From positions 1 through 64,000 of the forward strand of contig JBNLFG010000018.1 in NCBI GenBank assembly GCA_050305405.1: a DNA stretch of 64,000 bases, in the 5' to 3' direction. Source of the DNA: Desulfolinea sp050305405 (GTDB taxonomy: Bacteria; Chloroflexota; Anaerolineae; Anaerolineales; Villigracilaceae). Made by a program: the position numbers and the translations under genes. The notes below the pieces were generated by a model, which searched no databases, had not been told where the DNA came from, and saw only the letters and a program-made list of their open reading frames with translations. Position 1 is the stretch's first letter. Every line of letters begins with the position of its first letter. Of this stretch, positions 1 to 9,000 are shown one piece after another.

Positions 1-204
1 GTTGCCGCCGCCGTTTTTGTCGTCGTTACCGCCGCCGTTGTTGTTGTCGTTGCCGCCGCCGTTTTTGTCGTCGTTACCGCCGCCGTTGTTGTTGTCGTTG
101 CCGCCGCCGTTTTTGTCGTCGTTGCCACCGCCGTTGTTGTTGTCGTTGCCACCGCCGTTGTTGTTGTCGTTGCCGCCGCCGTTTTTGCCGTCGTTGCCGC
201 CGCC
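1..204 (-). repeat. 24-bp tandem repeat array inside the lipoprotein gene
   Basis: Eight complete 24-bp units occupy 1-192, followed by a partial unit to about 204. Units alternate between two versions, giving a 48-bp higher-order period over 1-144. Each unit encodes one octapeptide GGGND(N/D)(N/K)N. The array reaches the window edge, so the copy number is unknown. Near identity of units suggests recent expansion by slippage or recombination. Confidence 0.95.
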
Positions 205-321
205 AGAGCCCGTAAGATTAGGCATCTGACAGGCAGAGAGAAGTAGCGATGAAATGACAAAGAGCGCCATTAGTATGAAAAAGGCTTTTCTCCATGTCGA
301 TTTCTTCTTTAAAGACTTCAT
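1..321 (-). CDS. GGGND-repeat lipoprotein (3' end outside window)
   Basis: The reading frame opens at 321 with ATG after a strong Shine-Dalgarno (AAGGAGGA) and stays open to base 1, so only the first 107 codons are present. The N-terminus is a lipoprotein signal: basic residues, a hydrophobic core and a lipobox ending LLLSAC with Cys at residue 31. After a short link come 8-residue repeats of two kinds, GGGNDNNN and GGGNDDKN, continuing to the window edge. It should be exported and lipid-anchored. The composition recalls Ca-binding RTX repeats (GGxGxD) but lacks their hydrophobic position, so metal binding is only a guess. It follows the sigma and anti-sigma-like genes on the same strand, 49 bp downstream, and may be their regulated target. 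Function unknown. Confidence 0.85.
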   Translation of the reverse strand, partial: MKSLKKKSTWRKAFFILMALFVISSLLLSACQMPNLTGSGGGNDGKNGGGNDNNNGGGNDNNNGGGNDDKNGGGNDNNNGGGNDDKNGGGNDNNNGGGNDDKNGGGN

Positions 322-370
322 AATTGGTTCCTCCTTACGGAATAGTTCAGAGATTGAGAGTTGGATATGA

Positions 371-850
371 TTACTTTCGTTTCTTTAGGGTTAGGAGTAC
401 GAGAATTGAAACGAAAAAGATGCCCAAGATAAGTAGAGATAATTTGCTCGATATTATTGCTCCTGCCGTGCCCGCCATATGAGGGTCACTTGTCAATAAG
501 AATGGTGTCAGAACAAGAAATAAAAGAAGCATTGCAAATGAGAATGCGAGACTGGTTTGTCTTTTGTTCTGCCAAAAGAAATTTTTGAGTTTGGATTGAA
601 AACTCTGCTGCTTTGTTGATTTCAATTCCTGTTCGGCAAACCATGCCTTTTGCAAACTTTTGCGGATGCGTTCTCTTGCACGCTCTTCAGCGTCGTCTGC
701 GAAGGCTTCATCCACTTGTTGCAGCGTGTTCAGAAGAGCGTCTAATTCCGCATCTTCACGACCAGTTGTTTTTAGTTTACTTGTGAAAAAATCATCTGCT
801 GCGGCAGCAAATTCTTCATCAAGATAATTAGGGGAATCTTTACGCGTCAT
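371..850 (-). CDS. membrane protein, putative anti-sigma factor
   Basis: A 159-residue protein with a charged helical N-terminal region (about 1-95, rich in Glu, Asp, Arg and Lys) and two hydrophobic segments at about 98-118 and 134-155, ending in a KKRK tail. Its start overlaps the end of the ECF sigma gene by 11 bp, the usual arrangement for a sigma and its membrane anti-sigma factor. I see no zinc-binding ZAS motif (HxxxCxxC), so assignment as anti-sigma rests on position and topology only. It may instead be another membrane partner of the sigma operon. Confidence 0.6.
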   Translation of the reverse strand: MTRKDSPNYLDEEFAAAADDFFTSKLKTTGREDAELDALLNTLQQVDEAFADDAEERARERIRKSLQKAWFAEQELKSTKQQSFQSKLKNFFWQNKRQTSLAFSFAMLLLFLVLTPFLLTSDPHMAGTAGAIISSKLSLLILGIFFVSILVLLTLKKRK

Positions 851-1391
851 ATTTTTTTTCTAATTGAGTGCGGAGAGAGGCGATTGCCCGACGAAACAGA
901 GACTTAGTTGCCTCTGGGTTTTGCTTGAGTACTACTGAAATTTCTGCAAATCGTAAGCCTTCTGCGAAGCGGAGAAGGATAATTTCTTGATAGTGGTTTG
1001 GAAGGCTTTTGATCGCAGCGCGGATCGCAATACGTTCATCATGTTTAGAGTCGCCAGTATAGCCATTTTGTGCGAATAGATTAGCATCGAGAATGGGTTC
1101 CTCTTTTACTTTGCGTTCCCTATTGCGGTAGTAACTGGCGACCTGACGATTTATTAAGGTTCTGAGCCAAGTGCTGAATTTGGCACGTCCCTGAAAACCA
1201 GAGATGGATTTCAGGACTGCTATGAAAACTTCTTGTGTTACGTCATCAACATCTTGTTCAGGGATGGTATAACGAACACGGTTGTAAACCGTTGAAAAAT
1301 AGCGATCGTAAAGCGCGTTGAATGATGTTTGATCACCGCTTTTCGCCAATTGGATTAAATGCATGTCATCGTAAGCTTCGTAATTGAGCAT
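840..1391 (-). CDS. RNA polymerase sigma-70 factor, ECF type
   Basis: A 183-residue ECF sigma factor. Region 2 covers about residues 10-95 and includes the DVDDVTQEVFIAV core-binding helix and a FSTWLRTLINRQ segment. Region 4 covers about 120-178, with the helix-turn-helix LPNHYQEIILLRFAEGLRFA followed by EISVVLKQNPEATKSLFRRA. There is no sigma region 1 or 3. It is followed by a membrane protein and a lipoprotein on the same strand, implying control of envelope genes. No clear Shine-Dalgarno precedes the annotated ATG; an internal ATG at 1367 is an alternative start. Confidence 0.92.
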   Translation of the reverse strand: MLNYEAYDDMHLIQLAKSGDQTSFNALYDRYFSTVYNRVRYTIPEQDVDDVTQEVFIAVLKSISGFQGRAKFSTWLRTLINRQVASYYRNRERKVKEEPILDANLFAQNGYTGDSKHDERIAIRAAIKSLPNHYQEIILLRFAEGLRFAEISVVLKQNPEATKSLFRRAIASLRTQLEKKYDA

Positions 1392-1583
1392 GATGTTTGA
1401 GTTTTGTGTTCTATTTATTTAGTTGTCGGGGTTGGTTAAAAAGGGTCGTTGCCTTTTGGGAAAATAAAAATATTTGGTCAAAAAGGTTTGAAAATAGTTT
1501 ATCATAAGTAACTTCTTTTCTAGATTGAGTTGGCCTAAAACAACTTGTCTATCTTAAGTGTAAAGTACAACTTTGCAGTTCGT

Positions 1584-1612
1584 TTGACTTAGCATATCAA
1601 CATCAGTATAAT
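1584..1612 (+). promoter_or_regulatory. sigma-70-type promoter for the ParA-like gene
   Basis: TTGACT at 1584-1589 and a perfect TATAAT at 1607-1612 are separated by 17 bp. Transcription would start near 1619, giving a leader of about 55 nt before the ATG at 1675, which has the Shine-Dalgarno AGGAGA. The rest of the 1392-1674 gap is AT-rich and shows no gene. Confidence 0.8.
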
Positions 1613-1674
1613 TTCACACATATTGACTCCGAAATATATCTTTCTTTACTTATCCCAACATCTAGGAGAAACCA

Positions 1675-2430
1675 ATGCCAAAGATCGTTTCAGTTCATTC
1701 GTTTCGCGGGGGAACTGGCAAATCCAACACGACCGCAAATCTTGCCGCAATTCTCGCCAAGCAAGGCTTTCGTGTTGGCGTAGTAGATACAGATATTCAA
1801 TCTCCTGGCATTCACGTTCTTTTTAATTTAGATGAGTCAGAAATGACTCATTCCCTCAATGATTATCTTTGGGGAAAATGTGAAATCAAAGAGACTGCCC
1901 ACGATGTGAGTGGGCGATTGGGCGCAGATATTAAGGGACAGATATTTCTGATCCCTTCCAGCATTAAGCCCGGTGAAATTGTACGTGTCTTGCGTGAAGG
2001 CTATGACGTCGGTTTGTTGAACGATGGCTTCCGCAGCCTGTTGACTGAGCTCAAGCTCGATTATTTGCTTGTAGATACGCATCCGGGTCTGAACGAAGAG
2101 ACTTTGCTCTCAATTGCAATTTCAGATGCGCTTGTCCTGATTATGCGCCCTGACCAGCAAGATTATCAGGGAACTGCGGTTACGGTAGATGTTGCTCGTA
2201 AACTGGATGTGCCAAGGTTATTACTTGTAATCAACAAATTCCCTGATTCATTTGACTTTGAGAGCACTCGCGCGCGGGCTGAAGAATTATATGACTGTCC
2301 TGTTGCAGCGATTTTGCCTCACTCCGACGAAATGATGGTTCTTGCTAGTTCGGATATCTTCGCTCTGCGCTTCCCCGATCATGAGATCACGCGCGGCTTG
2401 GAAGGTATCGTTGATATGCTGCAAGATTGA
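1675..2430 (+). CDS. ParA/MinD-like P-loop ATPase
   Basis: A 251-residue SIMIBI-class ATPase. The P-loop is FRGGTGKSNTTANL at residues 10-23; the position of the signature lysine of deviant Walker A motifs (KGGxxK) is Arg11, while Lys16 is kept. Switch I is DTDIQSPG near residue 38 and Walker B is YLLVDTHPG near 128. Family members use ATP-dependent dimerisation, often on membranes or DNA, to position or regulate partners. No ParB or MinC gene and no parS-like site were seen nearby. It is first in a same-strand set with a permease, a GNAT-like protein and a HAMP protein, so a signalling or localisation role is more likely than chromosome segregation. Confidence 0.88.
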   Translation: MPKIVSVHSFRGGTGKSNTTANLAAILAKQGFRVGVVDTDIQSPGIHVLFNLDESEMTHSLNDYLWGKCEIKETAHDVSGRLGADIKGQIFLIPSSIKPGEIVRVLREGYDVGLLNDGFRSLLTELKLDYLLVDTHPGLNEETLLSIAISDALVLIMRPDQQDYQGTAVTVDVARKLDVPRLLLVINKFPDSFDFESTRARAEELYDCPVAAILPHSDEMMVLASSDIFALRFPDHEITRGLEGIVDMLQD

Positions 2431-2455
2431 TCATCGCCTGATCGTAAATTCCCCA

Positions 2456-2486
2456 ATTTAGTGCCTGAAATTTTCAGGCACTAAAT
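2456..2486. repeat. 31-nt palindrome between the ATPase and permease genes
   Basis: Fifteen bases (2456-2470) are followed by their exact reverse complement (2472-2486), leaving one central base. The arm reads ATTTAGTGCCTGAAA. No T-run follows, so it is not a classical rho-independent terminator. It could be an operator, an mRNA processing hairpin or a transcript end for the upstream gene. Confidence 0.75.
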
Positions 2487-2512
2487 GATTATAGAGAGAG
2501 TGAAGCTAGATC

Positions 2513-3841
2513 ATGAAAGAACGCATAAAGCACTTACTCCGGTTACAGAAAGGGGAAATAGGGCTGGTTTTTACGTTGGGGGGAATATTATTCATCAACT
2601 TTGCGGCAATGGGGATTGTTAAAGTTGTTTCCGTTAGTGGATTTCTTAGTGAAGTAAGCGGACACTACATTTTGCTCGTTTGGGCCGTGGACATGGTCTT
2701 GTTACTTTTATCTACGGCTGTCCAATCGTTAATCATCGATAAATTTAAACGGATCAGCTTGTTGGGGGGATTGATTATTGTCATCAGCGCCCTCTATGCA
2801 CTTTTGTCCATTACTTTCGTGATTCCGGGTTTTCCGTTGGAAGCAAGCTATACCCTGCTTTACTTGTTGACTGACCAGCAGTGGCTTATTTTTCCTTTGA
2901 TCTTTTGGGCATTAGTCAATGATATTTATGCGCCGGCACAGGGACGACGCCTTTTGCCTGTGATTGGGAGCTTTGCTTTTTTAGGGACAATTGCCGGTTT
3001 GGGCGTTGTTCAACTGGATACAAGCCTCCATTTTGGCCCGGTTAATTTGCTCTTATTTAACGCCACGATCTTTCTTGTAGCTTGGTTGCTGGTCTTCTTC
3101 TATGTGCGCAAAGAGAAGATGCGTCAAACCTTACACCCCAGTATCACTTTTTCGGATGCGATGTCTGGCGGTTGGAACTTCATCCGCTCGGTCTCTACTT
3201 TTCGCGCTCTCTCAGTTGGGATGATTGCAGCCGGTATTACAGCGACAATTTTGTTATATGATGTTTTGGCCGATGCAAGCCTTGCGTTTGGGGCGAATTT
3301 TCAGAGTTTCTATGCTTTGTACAGCTTAGGCATTGCAATTATTTCTGTTTTGGTGCAGTTCTTTTCAGGGAAAATTATCGAGAAATTTGGTATTCGTGAT
3401 AGTTTTGCAATCTTGCCGGGGATGATGCTTCTGGGATCAGTAATCAGCTTTTTTGTCCCGGGTGTTTGGGGCAGCGCTGCTTCTCAAGGGGCGGTTCGGG
3501 TCACACTCGAAACGGTCGACCAATCTAATCGTAAGGCGTATCAAGCCCTGGTTCCAGATGAGAAGCGTGGTCGCGTCAGCATTTTTATCGACAGTTACCT
3601 GCCATCTTTCGGGACTATCCTTGGCAGTTTGATTGCCTTTGGGGTCATCTCCTGGGGTATTGCAAGCGAAACGAACTACGAAGTTTTTTCTGCGATCAAC
3701 ATGGGTGTTGCCATTGTGGCAGCCATCATCTCTGTGGTGGCTTTCTTTTTTATGCGTGCTGCTTATGAAAAAAGTTTGCTTAGTTGGCAAATGAAACGAA
3801 GGTCTCGTGGCTCCAGTGTTTTGGATCAACTTGATTTTTAA
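2513..3841 (+). CDS. 12-TM permease, MFS or nucleotide-transporter-like
   Basis: A 442-residue integral membrane protein with about twelve hydrophobic segments. The stretch NDIYAPAQGRRLLPVIGSFA near residue 143 recalls the loop of the Npt1/Npt2 (ATP/ADP carrier-like) families, in which related permeases often lie with signalling domains. An MFS fold is equally possible. Substrate is unknown. The basic C-terminus (MKRRSRGSS) is cytoplasmic. It starts 82 bp after the ATPase gene with a 31-nt palindrome between them, and ends 17 bp before the next gene. Confidence 0.7.
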   Translation: MKERIKHLLRLQKGEIGLVFTLGGILFINFAAMGIVKVVSVSGFLSEVSGHYILLVWAVDMVLLLLSTAVQSLIIDKFKRISLLGGLIIVISALYALLSITFVIPGFPLEASYTLLYLLTDQQWLIFPLIFWALVNDIYAPAQGRRLLPVIGSFAFLGTIAGLGVVQLDTSLHFGPVNLLLFNATIFLVAWLLVFFYVRKEKMRQTLHPSITFSDAMSGGWNFIRSVSTFRALSVGMIAAGITATILLYDVLADASLAFGANFQSFYALYSLGIAIISVLVQFFSGKIIEKFGIRDSFAILPGMMLLGSVISFFVPGVWGSAASQGAVRVTLETVDQSNRKAYQALVPDEKRGRVSIFIDSYLPSFGTILGSLIAFGVISWGIASETNYEVFSAINMGVAIVAAIISVVAFFFMRAAYEKSLLSWQMKRRSRGSSVLDQLDF

Positions 3842-3858
3842 TTTTTTGCGAGGGATAA

Positions 3859-4590
3859 ATGGGCGTTGATCTTGTACACAGCCAGAATGGCGTGAATATT
3901 TATGAGTTGCTTGCATCGGGTGATGTGGAACGTTTGGAAGCGATGCTTTCTTTGTATGCGAAATTTTTTCCTGAATATGAGCATTATTGTCCGCGTATGC
4001 GCAGGCGCGCTCAATTTTCTTCAGACAAGCGCACAGGGCACCTTGCTCACTATTGGCTTATTGAGTATGAAGGGAAGCCGATTGGCTTAACAACGTTTCG
4101 CTATATCGTTGAGCGTGAATGCGGCCTGGGCGTATCTTTTGCTATCGATACCGAAGCTCGTTCGATCCGTGTTGGGGAACAACGCTTATCAACTTTTGTG
4201 ATCTCCAAGATCATGGAGCAGCTTCGTGATGATGCAGCACGCACCGATACCGGTCTTTACGGGTTAGTAACTGAAGTTGAACATCGTAATTTAATGGAAC
4301 ACTACAAAAAAATGGGCATGTTAGAATTGCCCATGCAATATTATGAGCCGATCTATCCACCTGAAGAAGAAGGTGATGATCTGCAATCTAGAATAAAAAA
4401 AATATCCTTTATCCCTGTCATTTTAGCGATTACTCCCAATGGAGAGTTTGAACTCACTAAACCGGTTCTGAGAAATTTTGCAGAAGCTTTTTTGATTGAT
4501 CATTATGAACTCCCATTGGAGCACCCAATGGTGCAAAAGACGCTAAAGTCGATTTCCCAAGAAGTAGAGGTTTCCTATGACAACATCTGA
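3859..4590 (+). CDS. GNAT-like acetyltransferase with C-terminal extension
   Basis: A 243-residue soluble protein. The first about 165 residues look GNAT-like: a WLIEYEGKPIGLTTFRYI beta hairpin, a central strand with GLGVSFAID, a helix rich in basic and polar residues (SKIMEQLRDDAAR) and a late TEVEHRN...YKKMGMLELP segment typical of motif B. The cofactor loop Q/RxxGxG/A is not clear. About 70 further residues follow with no domain I recognise. It overlaps the HAMP gene by 14 bp, implying translational coupling. Substrate unknown. Confidence 0.6.
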   Translation: MGVDLVHSQNGVNIYELLASGDVERLEAMLSLYAKFFPEYEHYCPRMRRRAQFSSDKRTGHLAHYWLIEYEGKPIGLTTFRYIVERECGLGVSFAIDTEARSIRVGEQRLSTFVISKIMEQLRDDAARTDTGLYGLVTEVEHRNLMEHYKKMGMLELPMQYYEPIYPPEEEGDDLQSRIKKISFIPVILAITPNGEFELTKPVLRNFAEAFLIDHYELPLEHPMVQKTLKSISQEVEVSYDNI

Positions 4591-5638
4591 CCCCCAAGAA
4601 AAACGCTTTATCAGCTTGCGCATCAAAATCTGGATTGCATTTGTTTTAATCTTTACGCCAGTTTTTATTGCCAGTTATATTTGGTTTTACTTGTACACCA
4701 GCTCGAAAGTTCTTGCGAATATTTCAGACAATCTTGTGGATACGGTAGATGGAGCGATTGATGGAATGAGCATCGATAATTTTGTTCAACTCTACGAAGA
4801 CGAACGTGCGAATAACCCGCTCTGTCCCCCTGAAGCTGATGCCGAAGAAAATGGTTATTATCCCTACGAGAACGAACTATACATGGAGCACGTTCTTTGG
4901 TTGGACACAATTGGAAAGCTGAACCCGAACGCGCGTCTTTACTCTTATGTAAAAGGTGATGCCCCCGGTGAAGTGATCGGGATTGGCAGCTCTGGTGCCC
5001 TCTGGGATGAACCTGCCGGATTTAAGTTTTGCCAAAGCTATACATCAGAGACCACCCGTATTTACGATGGTTTATCTCAGCGCGTGGATGTCTGGAAGCC
5101 TTATGCGGATGAGTTTGGGCAGTGGATCACGACCTATATGCCCATCATTGATGATAGTGGAACAGTTGTCGGCGCTCTCGGCGTAGATATTCTTGCCAGT
5201 TATGTTCGGGAAGTTCAGGTTGGGATCATCCGCAACGGTGTGATTGCCTTTGTCGTTTCTTATCTGCTCGTTTTTGGTTTGGTTTATCTAATGTCAGGGA
5301 TTCTGACCAGGCCGCTTGTCACGCTCGCAGATGTTTCGACTCAAATCGGTGAAGGAAAGTATGACATAGACCTTGACTCGATGCGTGGAAAAGAGCGCTG
5401 GCTCGATGAGCTGGATACCTTGACGGATACGTTCAAGATCATGATCCAGAAAGTTGCTGAACGTGAAAAGACCCTGCGTAAACGGGTCAAGCAATTGGAG
5501 ATCATTGTTGATAACACAAAACGACAGGACGAAGTCAATCAGATTGTGGAAAGTGATTTCTTCCAGGAACTCCAGACAAAGGTTCAAACAATGCGAAAAC
5601 GCTTCCACGAAGGGGATGAAGATCAGGATAAAAGCTAA
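4577..5638 (+). CDS. Cache-HAMP transmembrane sensor without an output domain
   Basis: A 353-residue protein with TM helices at about 16-40 and 212-236, a roughly 165-residue extracytoplasmic domain containing a Cache-like core (YMPIIDDSGTVVGALGVDI), a HAMP domain (about 237-292, beginning ILTRPLVTLADV) and a C-terminal coiled coil ending in charged residues. No kinase, cyclase, phosphatase or methyl-accepting region follows, so signal output must pass to a partner, perhaps the co-encoded GNAT-like protein or ATPase. The gene begins inside the previous one and ends just before a strong terminator. Confidence 0.82.
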   Translation: MTTSDPQEKRFISLRIKIWIAFVLIFTPVFIASYIWFYLYTSSKVLANISDNLVDTVDGAIDGMSIDNFVQLYEDERANNPLCPPEADAEENGYYPYENELYMEHVLWLDTIGKLNPNARLYSYVKGDAPGEVIGIGSSGALWDEPAGFKFCQSYTSETTRIYDGLSQRVDVWKPYADEFGQWITTYMPIIDDSGTVVGALGVDILASYVREVQVGIIRNGVIAFVVSYLLVFGLVYLMSGILTRPLVTLADVSTQIGEGKYDIDLDSMRGKERWLDELDTLTDTFKIMIQKVAEREKTLRKRVKQLEIIVDNTKRQDEVNQIVESDFFQELQTKVQTMRKRFHEGDEDQDKS

Positions 5639-5644
5639 ATAATG

Positions 5645-5678
5645 AAAAGAGCCTGCTGAGAAGCAGGCTCTTTTTTTT
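5645..5678. terminator. bidirectional intrinsic terminator
   Basis: A ten-pair stem, AGAGCCTGCT (5648-5657) with AGCAGGCTCT (5662-5671), and loop GAGA, flanked by an A-run and by a T-run to 5678. It can end transcription of the HAMP gene on plus and the winged-helix gene on minus. Confidence 0.9.
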
Positions 5679-5693
5679 GTCGTAAAACAGTTT

Positions 5694-5957
5694 TTATTTT
5701 TTGACTGTGTAGATAATATTCTTTCCATCTTTAATCTCGAAAATCCAACCCTTTTCAACCAAGGCATCCAGCGCATCCTGCATCTCATCAGCGGACATGC
5801 GCTTATTATCCGGCAATGCACAGATAGCGTCATATAGCGCTGTAGAGGACATTTCCGCGTTTCTTAGGAGGATGCGAGTGAGTGTTCGTTGTGAGGGAGA
5901 CAAATCCCCCAACAAGTCAAAAGTACTCATCCCACTTGATGAAAATCCAGGAGACAT
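5694..5957 (-). CDS. small winged-helix protein
   Basis: An 87-residue protein. Residues about 18-87 form a winged-helix-like pattern: LSPSQRTLTRILLRNAEMS, a recognition-helix-like segment with MSADEMQDALDALVEKGW, and a terminal two-strand wing IFEIKDGKNIIYTVKK. It probably binds nucleic acid or a protein partner. No Shine-Dalgarno precedes the ATG at 5957, but a promoter-like pair ends six bases upstream, so a leaderless transcript is plausible; an internal ATG at 5930 is the alternative. It is divergent from the large macroglobulin gene. Confidence 0.65.
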   Translation of the reverse strand: MSPGFSSSGMSTFDLLGDLSPSQRTLTRILLRNAEMSSTALYDAICALPDNKRMSADEMQDALDALVEKGWIFEIKDGKNIIYTVKK

Positions 5958-5963
5958 GTAAAA

Positions 5964-5992
5964 AGTTTATATGATTTTGGCGCGCGTGTCAA
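5964..5992 (-). promoter_or_regulatory. promoter placing the start of transcription at the ATG
   Basis: On minus, TTGACA (5992-5987), 17 bp, then TAAACT (5969-5964), followed six bases later by the ATG at 5957. This spacing predicts a leaderless mRNA for the winged-helix gene. Confidence 0.6.
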
Positions 5993-6035
5993 ACTGAAAC
6001 TGTATTTTTGAGTTTTCTAAAGTGCAGGTCTGATT

Positions 6036-6050
6036 TTGACAGAGTATAAT
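6036..6050 (+). promoter_or_regulatory. promoter elements upstream of the macroglobulin gene
   Basis: A consensus TTGACA (6036-6041) and a consensus TATAAT (6045-6050) lie only 3 bp apart and so cannot act together. Either TATAAT works with a weak -35 near 6022, or TTGACA works with a weak -10 near 6059. The gene has a GAGG Shine-Dalgarno before the ATG at 6100. Confidence 0.45.
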
Positions 6051-6099
6051 ATTTTATCTGTATTGTTTTTATTCTAATCTGATTTCTCGTGAGGCTCCT

Positions 6100-9000
6100 A
6101 TGCGTGTTTCCCTTCGCTCTGTTTATAAGGTCTTTCTATCTTTTACTCTCTTTGCGGTTTTGCTGGTATCTTGCTCGATGCCAGGCATTCCCTTTAATAT
6201 GCAAGCGCCAGAAGTACAACCGCAAGAACCTTCGGCAGCGACACCAACTGCAATAACGCAGCAAGACTACGAACCCGCAATTATAGAGACGGTTCCCCTT
6301 GCCGAGAGCATGATCGGGGTGCAGGAAGAAATTACCTTTTACTTCAATCAGCCGATGGATCGTGCGTCGGTGGAAGCTGCCTGGGTTGCTGATCCTGTTG
6401 GGGGCGGGGAATTTTTCTGGGCGGATGATGCCACGTTAACCTTCAAACCGAGTCAACCTTTGGAAGCGGGAGCAAGCCTAAGGATGGGGGTGAATACGGG
6501 CGCGCGCGCAGCCAACGGAGTCGCTTTTGCGGAAGTGAAAAACTTTTCTTTTAATGTAGCCGATGCGCTCCATCCGCGCCAATTCCTGCCGGATGATGGC
6601 AGTGTGGATATCAGCGTGGATGCGGCAGTCGTGGTCAGTTTTGATCAACCTGTGGTTGCCCTCGGCGCGGATTCGGCGACATTGCCCGCCGCATTCACCC
6701 TTGCCCCGGAAGCTGTTGGGCATGGCGAGTGGCTGAATACCAGTACCTATATTTTCTACCCTGAGCCTGCCTTGGCAGGCGGCACCACCTATCAGGTCAG
6801 CTTGAATACTGACCTTGTCAGCGTGGCGGGAACACGCCTTGTACAGGCGAACGGCGCCTTGTTGGGATGGTCGTTCACAACCGCGAAGCCGCGTTTGCTC
6901 GAGATCAGCCCTTCCACCGAAACGCCTCTGCCCCTCGATCTGGAAATGACCCTGACCTTCAACCAGCCTATGGATGTGGCTTCTGTCGAAGCCAATTTTG
7001 CGCTTGCCACTGCGGATGAAACACTGCCCGGTAGCTTTGAATGGGCAGACGATCTTCGAGCCGTAACCTTCACGCCGAACGAGCGCTTGGCACGTAATAG
7101 CAGCTACTGGCTGCGCCTGGCAGGCACAACGCTCGCATTGGGCGGCACGCCCCTCGATGTGGATTGGGATGTGGAGATGGTCTCTGCCCCGGATCTTTAT
7201 GTTATTTCGAGCACGCCTGAAGCAGGAGGTGTCTCACAGCAATATGGCGGCGTGAATATTCTTTTTTCCAATCAGGTTTCCTCTGAGAATATCGCTGATT
7301 TTGTTTCGATCAGTCCGAGCGTCCCAAATTTTGATGTTAGCGCTTATGACAATACCCTACAGGCATACGGTTCTTTCAAGCTCAGTACCGAATACACGCT
7401 CAATGTCTCCGGCAGTTTGCAGGATAAGTGGGGCGGAGAATTAGGCGATGATTATCAGTTGCGTTTCCGCTCGCCGGAAGCTAGCCCACGTTTGCAGTAC
7501 CCCTATCTGGGGTCAGATCTCTACTTTACACCTGCTAAAGATGCCAGCTTCTACTTGCAGGCCGTTAATATCCCGCGTGCCGATGTGGTCTTTGGCGAAG
7601 TCCCGCTGGACGATTTCTTCCGTCTCTTTGGCTCAAATGGATATACCGAGCGCGAAACTTTCCAGCCCACCTCGCCGGATACCTGGCGTCAGCGTCTGAA
7701 TACGCTTTCCAACGAAAGCGAGACCATGAACATCCCGTTGACGGATGCGGGCACAACGCTCACGCCTGGAATTTATTCCCTGCGTATTTGGGAAGAAGGC
7801 GCGAAAGAGGGGGATGGCCCCGTCTACATTGTGGCGAGCCATGCCAATCTGGTCTTCAAGTTCAGCGCCACCGATGCCCTCGTTTGGGCGACGGATGTGC
7901 GCGATGGGATGCCTTTCGTCGATGAAACGGTTTTTATCTACGACGAAAATGGCTCCGTCATCGCCAGCGGACAAACAGATGCAAACGGTATGTGGCAAGG
8001 CAGCTTCCCCGCACAAACCGATACGTATCAGACCTATTACGCCATGATCGGCCACCCAGGCGCGGAGAATTTTGGTCTCGGTACCTCGCTTTGGGGTGAC
8101 GATATTTCCCCATGGCAGTTCGGCTTACCAGTCGATAACCGTGCGCCGCACACCGAAGTTTATTTCTATACCGACCGTCCGGCTTACCGCCCGGGGCAGA
8201 CAGTCTACTTCCGCGCGATTGTGCGTGAAGCCTACGATGGCCGTTATCAACCCAGCTCGGTTCTCTCCCTGCCGATGACCCTCTCGAACGATTGGGGCGA
8301 AAACCTACAAAGTTTCAATCCCAGCCTTTCCGCTTTTGGCACGGCGAATGGTTCTTACACCCTGCCTGAAGATGCCAGCCCCGGTTACTATTCCTTTTAC
8401 AGCAGTGAGTTGGAGTTCAATGCCTCCTTCCTGGTTGCCGACTATCGCAAACCGGAAATCAATGTCGCTCTCAATGTTACGCCGGATGAGATCAAGAGCG
8501 GCGCGCCAGTCGATGCCGAAATCTCGGCACGTTACTATTTCGACGCACCCGCCAGCGATCTGCCCATCCGTTGGACGCTCTATAGCGAAAATAGCCGCTT
8601 CTCGTTGCCCGGCTACGCTGTTGGTGATGTCAATCTCGGCTGGATGCGCGGCTACTACGATGATTATGATTATTTTGGCAAAATCCTTGCTGAAGGTGAA
8701 GGCAAGACCAATGCGGATGGCATCCTGCAATTCAGTATCAGCGGTTTCGAGTTGCCTGAAGGCACGCAAAATCTAACGCTTGAAATCGTCGCGCAGGATG
8801 AAAACGGACAACAGATCAGCGTGCGCGAAAATCTACTCAGCCACCCTGAAGATTATTACATCGGCATTCACACCGAGCAGTGGTTCGGACGTGAAGCAAC
8901 CGAAATGGGCTTCGACATCCTTAGCGTGGATTGGAACGGCGATCCGCTCCCGGATTTGAACTTGCACGCCGATTTTCAGCAGGTCACCTGGGAACGACAG

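Noticed and set aside
1..204. Possible CRISPR-like array of 24-bp repeats
   Set aside because: Units are contiguous with no unique spacers and are read in frame as octapeptides.
2..229. Plus-strand frame of repeated Pro, Leu and Ser
   Set aside because: It is the complement of the lipoprotein repeat array on minus, which has a signal peptide, lipobox and strong Shine-Dalgarno.
1623..1826. Short plus-strand frame at the start of the ParA-like gene
   Set aside because: It overlaps the ATPase gene in another frame and would begin within its leader.
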